Shown here piece by piece: positions 1 to 8,920 of a DNA stretch of 19,925 nucleotides; positions within the stretch are counted from its first letter, which is position 1, and every line of letters starts with the position of its first letter. This DNA is from UBA10677 sp045654245 (lineage in GTDB: Bacteria; Bacillota; Clostridia; Christensenellales; Pumilibacteraceae): the NCBI GenBank assembly GCA_045654245.1, contig JAZOMX010000008.1, positions 1 to 19,925 of the forward strand. Reading direction: 5' to 3'. The notes beneath the pieces were generated by a model. It ran no database searches. It worked only from the letters and a program-made list of their open reading frames with translations, and was not told where the DNA came from. The position numbers and the translations under genes are program-made.

Positions 1-758
<758 letters not shown>

Positions 759-929
759 ATGGTTATATATCTCTTTCGAGAATTATATACTTCCAAAACT
801 CAATTTCTTTCTGACTAGTACATTTCTGACTAATTTTTCCGTAAATTGACTTTGTGTTCAAATTCGCTTTTTGTTGTTTTGCTTTTTCTATTCTCTTTTC
901 AATGTGCGTCGCTGTCAATTTGCGACAGC
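759..929 (-). other. 16S rRNA leader with 5' hairpin and a tandem repeat
   Basis: Transcribed spacer between the predicted rRNA start (about 929) and mature 16S. The predicted 5' end begins with a 6-bp hairpin (GCTGTC at 911-916 pairing with GACAGC at 924-929, 7-nt loop). The 10-mer TTTCTGACTA (plus strand) occurs twice, at 808-817 and 823-832, separated by 5 nt. A weaker AT-rich imperfect hairpin lies around 762-790, just before mature 16S. No protein-coding gene is visible in 759-1115; the rest of that stretch holds this leader and two divergent promoters. Confidence 0.6.
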
Positions 930-935
930 CTTAAT

Positions 936-964
936 ATATTACCACACCGCCAAAACTTTGTCAA
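936..964 (-). promoter_or_regulatory. rRNA operon promoter
   Basis: On the minus strand, -35 TTGACA (964-959), exactly 17 nt of spacer, and -10 TAATAT (941-936). The predicted start is at about 929. Perfect -35 and near-consensus -10 with optimal spacing, as expected for a housekeeping-sigma rRNA promoter. It is the only such pair upstream of the 16S gene. Confidence 0.85.
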
Positions 965-1061
965 CTGTTTTTTCACTATTTTTTGAAAAAATTTTAACTT
1001 TTTTTCATAATTTTTTTAGCCTATTTTTTTACCCAAAAACAACGCCTGCAAGCCGCAATCG

Positions 1062-1089
1062 TTGACATTTTTTGCCGTTATGTTAAAAT
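1062..1089 (+). promoter_or_regulatory. Promoter of the PHP-domain gene
   Basis: -35 TTGACA (1062-1067), 16-nt spacer, -10 TAAAAT (1084-1089) preceded by an extended-10 TGT (1081-1083). Predicted start at about 1096, giving a leader of about 20 nt that carries the SD. A TTG-started reading of the downstream gene would begin inside this -35 box, which argues against that start. Confidence 0.75.
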
Positions 1090-1115
1090 TTTATAGTAAT
1101 CAAGGTGACAAAGAA

Positions 1116-1796
1116 ATGAAATATAAATATCAATTACACACGCATACTACGAATTGTTCGGGGTGTTCGGTTATGAGTCCTAAAGATTTAATCGACGCTC
1201 TCCACGACGGCGGATATCAAGGTATGGTTATTACCAACCATTTTTTCGGCGGAAACACTTGTATTCCCCGCTCCTTGCCGTGGAAAGATTTCGTCTATCA
1301 GTACGAACTTGATTATAACGAGTGCGTAGAGTACGCCAAAAAATACGATATGGATATTATTTTCGGTATCGAAGAACATATCGGCGATGGTCTTGAAATA
1401 CTACCCTACGGCATAACGCCAGAAGTTCTTTACAAACACAAGGAACTAGAAAAAGGTGATTTGGCAACTTGGAAAAAAGTCGCGAAAGAAAATGATTTTT
1501 TGATAATTCAAGCGCACCCGTTTAGAGACAGAGCGTATATCCCCCACCCCAAAGTTTTACCACGCTCGCTTATCGACGGCATAGAAGTTTTTAATTACTG
1601 CAACCTCGAAGATGCAAACGACAAAGCAAAAAATTTTGCCGATAAAAATTCGGATTTAATTTTGACCTCTGGCTCAGACACGCATAGCGTTAACACGGCG
1701 CCGTTTGGTGGCATTGAAACTTGCGTGCGAATTAGAAACGAAAAACAGTTATTCGATATACTCGTATCAGGAAAATATAAAGTTTTGTATGACTAA
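1116..1796 (+). CDS. PHP-domain metal-dependent phosphoesterase
   Basis: 226-aa cytosolic protein of the polymerase-and-histidinol-phosphatase (PHP) superfamily, which hydrolyses phosphoester bonds with a di- or trinuclear metal site. The metal-ligand motifs are in canonical order: HTH (H8, H10), ITNH (H42), GIEEH (E86), QAHP (H134) and SGSDTH (D188, H190). Start chosen at ATG 1116 because AAGGTGA lies about 7 nt upstream (1102-1108) and the longer frame starts inside the promoter. No signal peptide or membrane segment. The substrate cannot be read from the sequence; relatives act on nucleotides, histidinol phosphate or sugar phosphates. It stands alone, between the divergent rRNA promoter and a bidirectional terminator. 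Confidence 0.9.
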   Translation: MKYKYQLHTHTTNCSGCSVMSPKDLIDALHDGGYQGMVITNHFFGGNTCIPRSLPWKDFVYQYELDYNECVEYAKKYDMDIIFGIEEHIGDGLEILPYGITPEVLYKHKELEKGDLATWKKVAKENDFLIIQAHPFRDRAYIPHPKVLPRSLIDGIEVFNYCNLEDANDKAKNFADKNSDLILTSGSDTHSVNTAPFGGIETCVRIRNEKQLFDILVSGKYKVLYD

Positions 1797-1806
1797 CGAA
1801 CAAATA

Positions 1807-1840
1807 AAAAATGGATTGAGTAAAATCAATCCATTTTTCT
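1807..1840. terminator. Bidirectional intrinsic terminator (PHP gene / uvrA)
   Basis: Inverted repeat TGGATTGA (1812-1819) / TCAATCCA (1826-1833) with a 6-nt loop, flanked by an A-run on the left and a T-run on the right. It can therefore form a hairpin plus U-tract in both directions, and it lies between the convergent ends of the PHP gene and uvrA. Confidence 0.85.
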
Positions 1841-1846
1841 TTATTA

Positions 1847-4654
1847 TTATAGTACGCGCTTTAGGAACTCGCCCGTAAAACTTCCGTCGATTTTCGCAAC
1901 TTCTTCTGGCGTTCCCTCCGCTATTACCTCTCCGCCTGCATCTCCGCCCTCATAACCTATATCAATAATATGGTCGGCAACCTTGATTACGTCGAGGTTG
2001 TGTTCGATTACGATTACGCTGTTTCCGCCACTCGTTAAACGCTGGAGAATATCGATTAGTCTCGACACGTCGTACGAGTGCAAGCCCGTCGTGGGTTCGT
2101 CAAGAATATACAGCGTTTTGCCCGTCGAACGCTTGGATAGTTCGGTAGCGAGTTTTACGCGTTGCGCCTCGCCTCCCGATAGCGTAGTTGCGCTTTGTCC
2201 AAGTTTGATATAGCCTAGTCCTACGTCACGGAGCGTTACTATCTTATTATATATAGCGGGAATATTCTCGAAGAATTCGCACGCCTCTTCTACCGTCATT
2301 TCCAAAACTTCATAGATGTTCTTTCCTTTGTAGCGAACTTCTAGCGTTTCACGGTTATACCTCTTTCCGCCACAAACCTCACAAGGAACGTAAACGTCAG
2401 GCAAGAAATTCATTTCAATTTTGATTATTCCGTCACCCGAACAATGTTCACACCGTCCACCCTTTACGTTAAACGAAAATCTACCGGCATCATAACCACG
2501 CTCTCTCGCGTCAGAAGTTTTAGCAAACAAATCACGAATTTGCGTAAACACGCCGGTATAAGTTGCGGGGTTACTTCTTGGCGTTCTACCGATTGGCGTT
2601 TGGTCAATACAAATTACTTTATCGAGGTACTCTATTCCCTCAATCGCCTCGCAATCGCCCTCAGGTAAACGAGTTTTCATTATGCGATTAGACAAGTACG
2701 GATACAAAATTTGGTTGACGAGCGACGATTTTCCACTACCTGACACACCCGTTACCGCAGTAAATACCCCGATGGGAAATTTAACCGTGATATTTTTAAG
2801 GTTGTTTTGTTTTGCTCCTACGACGGTTATATATTTTTCGCTAGGCCGTCTTCTCTCGCTAGGCACGGCAATCGTCTTTCGTCCCGACAAAAAGTCGCCC
2901 GTAGGAGAACTAATTTTCATTATCTCTTGCGGTGTACCCGTAGCCACGATTTCGCCACCGTGAACACCCGCTCCAGGTCCTACGTCAACGATAAAGTCTG
3001 CTCTACGCATAGTTTCTTCGTCGTGCTCGACTACGATTAGCGTGTTTCCTAGGTCGCGAAGATGCTCTAGCGTTTTAATTAGTTTCTCATTGTCTCGCTG
3101 ATGCAAACCTATCGACGGTTCGTCAAGGATATATAGTACGCCAGTAAGTCCCGAGCCGATTTGCGTTGCTAGGCGTATGCGTTGCGCCTCGCCTCCCGAC
3201 AGAGTGGACGCTCCTCGAGAAAGCGTAAGATAGCCAAGTCCTACGTCTATCATAAACTTTAGCCGAGCCTTAATTTCACGCATAATCGGTTGCGCTATTA
3301 TCTCGTTAGATGGACTAAATTTGAGGCTTTCAACGAATTCCCTAACTTTTAAGATGGGCATTTCGCTTAACTTGGCAATATTCATTCCGCCTACCGTTAC
3401 GGCAAGCGCCTCTTTTTTCAGTCTTTTTCCTCCACATTCGCTACACGGCGTTTCACGCATATACTTTTCGATTACGCTTTTAATATAATCGCTAGTAGTT
3501 TCTCTATATCTGCGCTCTAGGTTGGGAATTACGCCCTCGAAAGAACGGGTAAAACTGCCCGAAAAGTTGGCGGTATTGTACTGTAAATCAAGTTTTTCGC
3601 CGTTATTTCCGTATAAAAGCATACTCTTAATTTCGTCGGGCAAATCTCTAAACGGCGTATCAAGAGAAAAGCCGTAACGCTTTGCAAGCGCCTTAAAAAA
3701 CATAGTTCCGATTGAACTCGTATCGAAATTCCAAGAACTTACGTTTAGCGCACCCTCCGATATGCTTTTAGTGTCGTCGCCGATAACTAGCACGGGGTCG
3801 ATACTTTGTTTGTAACCAAGTCCGCTACACTCAGGACAAGCGCCGAACGGAGAATTGAACGAGAAAAGTCTCGGCTCGATTTCGCCGATTGACGTATCGC
3901 AATTCGTACAAGCATACTTGGTCGAGAACAGCGTTTCTTCTCCACCGTTATCGATAATCACTAATCCTCCGCCTAGTTTTAACGCAGTTTCTACGCTGTC
4001 CGTAAGCCGTTTGTTTATTCCCTCTTTAACGATAAGACGGTCAACGACTACACTTATGTTGTGACGGATTTGCTTGTCTAAAATTATATCGTCCTCGGGC
4101 GACATAATTTGTCCATCAACCTTAATTCTAGAGTAGCCCTCTTTCCTAAAACTTTCTAGTTCTTTCCTAAACTCGCCCTTTTTACCTCTTGCTATCGGGG
4201 CGGTTACTAGAATTTTACTTCCCTCGGGAAAAGCGAGAATTTTGTCGATAATTTGGTCGATTGACTGTTGCGAAATCTCCTCTCCGCAGTTAGGACAATG
4301 CACTACACCCGTGCGAGCGTAAAGCAATCTTAAGTAGTCGTGAATTTCCGTTACCGTTCCTACCGTCGAACGAGGATTGCGCGAAGTGGTTTTTTGGTCG
4401 ATTGATATTGCTGGCGAAAGCCCCTCTATGCTCTCGACGTCAGGTTTTGCCATTTGCCCTAGAAATAGTCTAGCGTACGAAGAAAGCGATTCGACGTACC
4501 TACGCTGTCCTTCGGCAAAGATTGTGTCAAACGCAAGCGAAGTCTTTCCACTTCCCGATAAACCCGTAAAAACTATCAGTTTGTTTCTAGGAATTTCCAA
4601 ACTGACGTTTTTGAGGTTATTTTCGTTTGCGCCTTTTATAATTATATTTTCCAT
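1847..4654 (-). CDS. uvrA: Excinuclease ABC subunit A (UvrA)
   Basis: 935 aa, normal length for UvrA, the damage-recognition ATPase of nucleotide excision repair that loads UvrB onto lesions. Two ABC modules are visible: first Walker A GLSGSGKT (31-38), zinc cysteines CPNC (120-123), further CxxC pairs of the insertion domain, and the signature LSGGEAQRIRLA followed by ILDEPSIGLH. The second Walker A is GVSGSGKSS; then comes the large C-terminal zinc module with CEHC and CEVC, and a second LSGGEAQRVKLA with ILDEPTTGLH. The ATG is preceded by GGGAG at good spacing. It starts 10 nt after the uvrB stop, so the pair is co-transcribed. No truncation or lost motif seen. Confidence 0.98.
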   Translation of the reverse strand: MENIIIKGANENNLKNVSLEIPRNKLIVFTGLSGSGKTSLAFDTIFAEGQRRYVESLSSYARLFLGQMAKPDVESIEGLSPAISIDQKTTSRNPRSTVGTVTEIHDYLRLLYARTGVVHCPNCGEEISQQSIDQIIDKILAFPEGSKILVTAPIARGKKGEFRKELESFRKEGYSRIKVDGQIMSPEDDIILDKQIRHNISVVVDRLIVKEGINKRLTDSVETALKLGGGLVIIDNGGEETLFSTKYACTNCDTSIGEIEPRLFSFNSPFGACPECSGLGYKQSIDPVLVIGDDTKSISEGALNVSSWNFDTSSIGTMFFKALAKRYGFSLDTPFRDLPDEIKSMLLYGNNGEKLDLQYNTANFSGSFTRSFEGVIPNLERRYRETTSDYIKSVIEKYMRETPCSECGGKRLKKEALAVTVGGMNIAKLSEMPILKVREFVESLKFSPSNEIIAQPIMREIKARLKFMIDVGLGYLTLSRGASTLSGGEAQRIRLATQIGSGLTGVLYILDEPSIGLHQRDNEKLIKTLEHLRDLGNTLIVVEHDEETMRRADFIVDVGPGAGVHGGEIVATGTPQEIMKISSPTGDFLSGRKTIAVPSERRRPSEKYITVVGAKQNNLKNITVKFPIGVFTAVTGVSGSGKSSLVNQILYPYLSNRIMKTRLPEGDCEAIEGIEYLDKVICIDQTPIGRTPRSNPATYTGVFTQIRDLFAKTSDARERGYDAGRFSFNVKGGRCEHCSGDGIIKIEMNFLPDVYVPCEVCGGKRYNRETLEVRYKGKNIYEVLEMTVEEACEFFENIPAIYNKIVTLRDVGLGYIKLGQSATTLSGGEAQRVKLATELSKRSTGKTLYILDEPTTGLHSYDVSRLIDILQRLTSGGNSVIVIEHNLDVIKVADHIIDIGYEGGDAGGEVIAEGTPEEVAKIDGSFTGEFLKRVL

Positions 4655-4664
4655 TTTGCTCCCG

Positions 4665-6650
4665 TTAAATTAAATTTCCGCCTTTCTTACCCGAATACTT
4701 ACTCTGAATTTTCTTCAGTTCCGCTATTCTATCTCGCATTTTAATCGCAGTTTCAAAATCAAGCGAGCGAGAGGCTATCGTCATTAGGCTCTTTAGTTTG
4801 TCTATTTCGGCAGGGATATTGTCCAAATCCACCTTTTCCTTTGCCGTTTTCGTTATTTCTATCGTGTTGCTTATCTTCTTTATAATAGTTCTCGGAGTTA
4901 TTCCGTGAGCGTCGTTATACGCCTTTTGCTTATCCCTACGACGATTAGTCTCGTCTATAGCCCTTTTCATAGAACCCGTCATAGTATCGGCGTACATAAC
5001 CACCTTACTATCAGCGTTACGCGCCGCTCGGCCTATCGTTTGGATTAACGAAGTTTCACTACGCAAAAAACCTTCTTTGTCGGCGTCTAGAATAGCGACG
5101 AGTTTTACTTCGGGAATATCAAGTCCTTCACGGAGAAGGTTAATTCCAACTATGACGTCGTGCACGCCTGCACGAAGGTCGTTTACTATGCTTATGCGTT
5201 CCATAGTATCAATATCGGAGTGCAGATAGTTGACCTTTACGCCGTTTTCGGCTAAATACGCCGTTAGACTTTCGCTCATTTTCTTGGTAAGCGTAGTTAC
5301 GAGCACTCTTCCGCCCGACAATACCGTTTGTTTAATTTTATCCAGCAAATCGTCTATTTGCCCTTTGGTCTGCAAAACTTCCACGGGCGGGTCTAGTAGT
5401 CCCGTAGGACGAATAATTTGTTCGGCAACGGCAGGTCCAGCGAGCGCTAATTCATACGGCGCAGGAGTTGCCGAAACGTAGATTGTTTGACCTATACGCT
5501 CGTTAAATTCGTCAAAGTTTAGCGGACGATTGTCGTACGCCGACGGCAAACGAAAGCCGTACTCTACTAGCGATTTCTTTCTCGATAAATCGCCGTGATA
5601 CATAGCCCGAAGTTGAGGTACGGTCATATGGCTCTCGTCGATAAACATAATAAAATCTCTTGGGAAATAGTCAAGCAAAGTAAACGGAGGCTCGCCCGGG
5701 TTTCTGCCGTCGAAGTAACGAGAATAGTTCTCTATTCCGCTACAATATCCGATTTCTCGCATCATTTCGACGTCATAGTTTACTCTTTGTTCTATTCGCT
5801 GAGCCTCGATTAGTTTGTTTTCATTAGTAAAATAACTAACTTGCCCGTCCATATCTTTAAGGATTGCCGTAATTGCCCTATCAACCTTTGCTTTCTCCAC
5901 GGCATAGTGCGACGCTGGAAAAATTGCGACGTGGGATAGCGACGCCGTTACTCGGTTGCTTACGATATCGAACTGCGATATGCTCTCTATTTCGTCACCA
6001 AAAAACTCTATTCTTATTCCGTAATCGGACGACGAGGCAATAAAGACGTCAACTATATCCCCTTTTACTCTAAAGTTGGTACGCTCGACTTCTACGTCGT
6101 TACGCTTATAGTTTATCTCAACTAGCCTTGCTATAAGTTCGTCTCGCTCGATTTCTTGACCGGGGCGAAGCGAAACGGACATACGATAATATTCTTCGGG
6201 CGCGCCTAATCCGTATATACACGATACGGAGGCTACGACTATCGTATCTCTACGCTCGTGGAGTGAGCAAGTTGCCGAGTGACGGAGTTTATCTATCTCG
6301 TCGTTAATTTTAAGGTCCTTTTCGATATAGGTATCCGTACTCGCAATATACGCCTCGGGCTGATAGTAATCGTAGTAACTTACGAAAAACTCAACTCGAT
6401 TTTCAGGAAAAAACTCGCGCATTTCGTTACATAGTTGGGCAGCGAGAGTTTTGTTGTGCGCCAAAATTAACGCAGGCCGACCTACCGAGGCTATGACGTT
6501 CGCCATAGTAAAAGTTTTTCCCGAACCCGTAACGCCCAAAAGGACTTGGCTTTTCAGCCCGTCCTCAATGCCCTCTACTAGCGCCCTTATTGCCTCGGGC
6601 TGGTCGCCCGTCGGCTTATATTCGGATTTTAACTTAAAAACTTCGTTCAT
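4665..6650 (-). CDS. uvrB: Excinuclease ABC subunit B (UvrB)
   Basis: 661 aa, full length. UvrB is the DNA helicase-like subunit that clamps the damaged strand and recruits UvrC, which is not in this window. Visible: Walker A GVTGSGKT (39-46), the beta-hairpin region around YYDYYQPEAY, helicase motif DESH, SATPA, helicase motifs REGLDIPE and QTIGRAAR, and a C-terminal UVR motif (FETAIKMRDRIAEL) for UvrA/UvrC contact. Start ATG has GGAGA 6 nt upstream. First gene of the uvrB-uvrA operon, divergent from dinB across 110 bp. I found no palindromic GAAC-N4-GTTC type LexA box in that gap. Confidence 0.98.
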   Translation of the reverse strand: MNEVFKLKSEYKPTGDQPEAIRALVEGIEDGLKSQVLLGVTGSGKTFTMANVIASVGRPALILAHNKTLAAQLCNEMREFFPENRVEFFVSYYDYYQPEAYIASTDTYIEKDLKINDEIDKLRHSATCSLHERRDTIVVASVSCIYGLGAPEEYYRMSVSLRPGQEIERDELIARLVEINYKRNDVEVERTNFRVKGDIVDVFIASSSDYGIRIEFFGDEIESISQFDIVSNRVTASLSHVAIFPASHYAVEKAKVDRAITAILKDMDGQVSYFTNENKLIEAQRIEQRVNYDVEMMREIGYCSGIENYSRYFDGRNPGEPPFTLLDYFPRDFIMFIDESHMTVPQLRAMYHGDLSRKKSLVEYGFRLPSAYDNRPLNFDEFNERIGQTIYVSATPAPYELALAGPAVAEQIIRPTGLLDPPVEVLQTKGQIDDLLDKIKQTVLSGGRVLVTTLTKKMSESLTAYLAENGVKVNYLHSDIDTMERISIVNDLRAGVHDVIVGINLLREGLDIPEVKLVAILDADKEGFLRSETSLIQTIGRAARNADSKVVMYADTMTGSMKRAIDETNRRRDKQKAYNDAHGITPRTIIKKISNTIEITKTAKEKVDLDNIPAEIDKLKSLMTIASRSLDFETAIKMRDRIAELKKIQSKYSGKKGGNLI

Positions 6651-6666
6651 CTCGTCTCCGTATTCT

Positions 6667-6695
6667 ATAATACCATTTTTTCAACGCTCTTTCAA
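6667..6695 (-). promoter_or_regulatory. uvrBA promoter
   Basis: Minus strand: -35 TTGAAA (6695-6690), 17-nt spacer, -10 TATTAT (6672-6667) with an extended-10 TGG. Predicted start at about 6660, giving a leader of about 10 nt that contains the GGAGA SD. Confidence 0.75.
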
Positions 6696-6725
6696 GTGTT
6701 TATTTGTATTTTTTCGTTATTTCTA

Positions 6726-6754
6726 TTGCGATTTTTATTTTACGGTGGTACAAT
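6726..6754 (+). promoter_or_regulatory. dinB promoter (predicts a leaderless mRNA)
   Basis: -35 TTGCGA (6726-6731), 17-nt spacer, -10 TACAAT (6749-6754) with extended-10 TGG. The -10 ends 6 nt before the ATG at 6761, so the expected +1 is at or next to the A of the start codon. The SD-like GGTGG (6744-6748) overlaps the extended -10 and would not be in the transcript. Confidence 0.6.
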
Positions 6755-6760
6755 AATAGT

Positions 6761-7993
6761 ATGGACGATAAACTAATTTTGCATAGCGATTTGAATAATT
6801 TTTACGCCTCGGTAGAGTGTCTGCTCGAACCGAAATATCAAGGCGTTCCTTTAGCCGTTGCAGGCGCCCCCGAAAAACGCCACGGCGTAGTTCTTGCAAA
6901 AAACGCGATTGCAAAAAAGGCGGGTGTAAAAACGGGCGACGTGATTTGGGAGGCGGAACAAAAATGCCCCGGACTAGTCGTAGTACCACCCCATCACGAC
7001 CTTTACGGAAAATATTCGGACGAGGTTTTTAATATTTATCGCAAATACTCTAATTTCGTAGAGCCGTTTGGTCCAGACGAGTGTTGGATTGATTGCTCGG
7101 TGCTAGCAAGAAATTTCGGCGAGGGCGAAAGTATAGCCAACACGATTAAAGAGGACGTGCATAAGACTACGGGGCTTACCGTTTCTATCGGCGTTAGTTT
7201 TACTAAACCGCTTGCTAAACTTTGTAGCGACCTAGCCGAACCTAACGATATTTTTATCGCTGGGAAAAATGATTTCAAGAAAAAACTTTGGGGGCTTGAT
7301 GCGGGCAGACTATTAAACGTGGGACGCTCAACCAAAGAAAAACTGCTTAAAATGAATATTAAAACTTTGCGAGATATCGCTCTTGCTGACGACGGGCTAT
7401 TAAAAAAAGCACTAGGAGTAAACGGTATCAAACTAAAAAATTCGGCGCTAGGAATAGATTTCGAGGAGGTGCGAAACGCCGAGAAAAAGCGTAAACAAGA
7501 AAGCGTGGGGCACGGTATGACTACTTCTAAAGATATACTAACTTACGACGACCTCTTCTCCGTGCTATGCTATTTGTCCGAAAAAATCGCTAACCGTATG
7601 ATAAATTACGGTGTCAAAGGGCACGGCGTTCATATTGATTTACGCTCGTCCGCTCTAACGCATAAGAGCAAACAAACTAAACTCCCCTACGGCATTTTTT
7701 CTTCGTCGGATATAGCCGATACCGCGCTATCGTTATCGAAAGATATCTTGGAAGGCGACTTTCCCCCTCTTCGCACGATTTCAATCAGCGTTTTCGATTT
7801 AGCGGATATTCAAGAGGGAATTCAACTCTCTTTGTTTGACAAGAAAGACGAAAAAAGAGAGCAATTAGAACTTGCTCTCAATAAAATTCGCCATAAATAC
7901 GGCAAAACTTCAGTAGTTAGGGGTAATATTTTCGGACAAGAATTTATTTACGATAAGACTGACGAAGAAGACTTCTTACCCTTTAAGCGATAA
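6761..7993 (+). CDS. dinB: Y-family translesion DNA polymerase (Pol IV / DinB-like)
   Basis: 410 aa. Error-prone polymerase that copies past damaged bases. Palm motif HSDLNNFYASVE with metal ligand D10, and second acidic pair D106-E107 in the sequence VEPFGPDECWID; the usual SIDE is replaced by GPDE, but both acids are kept. The little-finger domain follows and a C-terminal QLSLF pentapeptide, a beta-clamp binding motif, is present. The Firmicutes UvrX/ImpB-like branch is possible given the divergent fingers region. Start ATG 6761 chosen because the family begins directly with this motif and the 19 extra upstream codons overlap the promoter. Its 3' end overlaps the convergent mazF by 18 bp. 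Confidence 0.93.
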   Translation: MDDKLILHSDLNNFYASVECLLEPKYQGVPLAVAGAPEKRHGVVLAKNAIAKKAGVKTGDVIWEAEQKCPGLVVVPPHHDLYGKYSDEVFNIYRKYSNFVEPFGPDECWIDCSVLARNFGEGESIANTIKEDVHKTTGLTVSIGVSFTKPLAKLCSDLAEPNDIFIAGKNDFKKKLWGLDAGRLLNVGRSTKEKLLKMNIKTLRDIALADDGLLKKALGVNGIKLKNSALGIDFEEVRNAEKKRKQESVGHGMTTSKDILTYDDLFSVLCYLSEKIANRMINYGVKGHGVHIDLRSSALTHKSKQTKLPYGIFSSSDIADTALSLSKDILEGDFPPLRTISISVFDLADIQEGIQLSLFDKKDEKREQLELALNKIRHKYGKTSVVRGNIFGQEFIYDKTDEEDFLPFKR

Positions 7994-8341
7994 TGCGTTA
8001 CCAAAACCGAGCGACACTAAAAGCGCTCGGTCTATTTTATTCATAGCCGTCTTATCAAGCGCTCCCACTCTCGTTTTGAGACGCCGTTTGTCTAGCGTTC
8101 TTATTTGTTCCAAAAGCGCAACCGAATCGCGTTCAAGCCCAAACTGTCCACTCTTAAACTCTATGTGCGTGGGCAATTTTGCTTTGGTCATTTGGCTAGT
8201 TACGGCGCACGCAATTATCGTGGGCGAAAACCTATTACCGATATCGTTTTGGATAACGAGCACAGGACGAATTCCCCCTTGCTCGCTACCAACCACCGGA
8301 CTTAAATCGGCGTAATAAATTTCTCCACGCTTTATTTCCAT
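7976..8341 (-). CDS. mazF: MazF/PemK-family mRNA interferase (EndoA type), no adjacent antitoxin
   Basis: 121 aa; closely matches the Bacillus EndoA/NdoA toxin, an ACA- or UACAU-type sequence-specific endoribonuclease. The N-terminal block KRGEIYYADLSP, GSEQGGIRPVLVIQND with R25 and S19, and T48 in VTSQ coincide with the active-site positions of EndoA. SD AGAGG is about 6 nt before the ATG. No antitoxin frame exists in the 74 bp upstream; the preceding gene is an ECF S component. No terminator separates them, so it is probably co-transcribed with the B12 operon, though a weak TATTAT near 8360 could give it its own promoter. Tail-to-tail overlap with dinB. Confidence 0.93.
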   Translation of the reverse strand: MEIKRGEIYYADLSPVVGSEQGGIRPVLVIQNDIGNRFSPTIIACAVTSQMTKAKLPTHIEFKSGQFGLERDSVALLEQIRTLDKRRLKTRVGALDKTAMNKIDRALLVSLGFGNALSLKG

Positions 8342-8415
8342 AACCTACCTCTACTTCATAATATGTATTCGAGCGAGTTCTCGTTATGGATATTTATGGT
8401 CAAGACTGCCGTTTT

Positions 8416-8919
8416 TTATACGCTACCGCCTATTTTTTCAAGCAATTTTACAAGCGGAGTAAAGCCGGCAAGCAAAAACACTAGCGCAGATAACATTTGC
8501 AAGCAATAAAACGGTATTCCCGCTAGAAAGTGCGCCAAAAACGGAACGGAAAATAGCACCGAATAATAAGCCGAAGTTATTATTCCGAACACTAAAGAGC
8601 CTAATACGCCTAAAATTGCGTAAACGTATGCGTTTTTTCCGCCCGTTTTCTTTATCAGCATACTCACTAGCGATAGCGCAGGCCAGTAAGTAAAATAAGA
8701 TAGCGTTACGTCGAGAGAAAAAGAATAGATTATATTATCTAGCGCGCAAAAAATAAGCGTAGCGAAAAGCGCCTCGAAACCAAACACAAACGAAAATATT
8801 ATAACGCAAGCCGTTACTATTTCGATATTAGGAATAAACGATAGCGACAATTTGCCCAACACTAACAAAGCGCTGAGCAAAGCCGTTCTTACTATTCTTT
8901 TTGACGGACTTTCTTTCAT
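8416..8919 (-). CDS. ECF transporter S component, predicted cobalamin or cobamide-precursor uptake
   Basis: 167 aa, very hydrophobic, with about five to six membrane segments spread over residues 10-160. It contains the IPNIEIVT-FGFEA pattern typical of substrate-binding (S) subunits of energy-coupling-factor transporters. The ATP-binding and transmembrane coupling subunits (EcfA, EcfA', EcfT) are absent, implying use of a shared module encoded elsewhere. It begins 1 nt after the stop of the DUF4430 gene (TAG-G-ATG) and lacks a good SD of its own, so translational coupling is likely. Substrate assignment to B12 is an inference from the riboswitch and the DUF4430 partner, not from the protein sequence. 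Confidence 0.8.
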   Translation of the reverse strand: MKESPSKRIVRTALLSALLVLGKLSLSFIPNIEIVTACVIIFSFVFGFEALFATLIFCALDNIIYSFSLDVTLSYFTYWPALSLVSMLIKKTGGKNAYVYAILGVLGSLVFGIITSAYYSVLFSVPFLAHFLAGIPFYCLQMLSALVFLLAGFTPLVKLLEKIGGSV

Positions 8920-8920
8920 C

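Noticed and set aside
871..1065. 64-codon frame rich in Phe/Leu
   Set aside because: It lies over the rRNA promoter and leader, is AT-driven, and has no SD or homology-like pattern.
1062..1115. Upstream TTG start for the PHP gene
   Set aside because: It begins within the -35 box, has no SD, and the ATG at 1116 has a good SD and fits the family N-terminus.
8370..8383. Small CGAG/CTCG palindrome upstream of mazF as a toxin-antitoxin operator
   Set aside because: Only 4-bp arms, and no antitoxin present to bind it.
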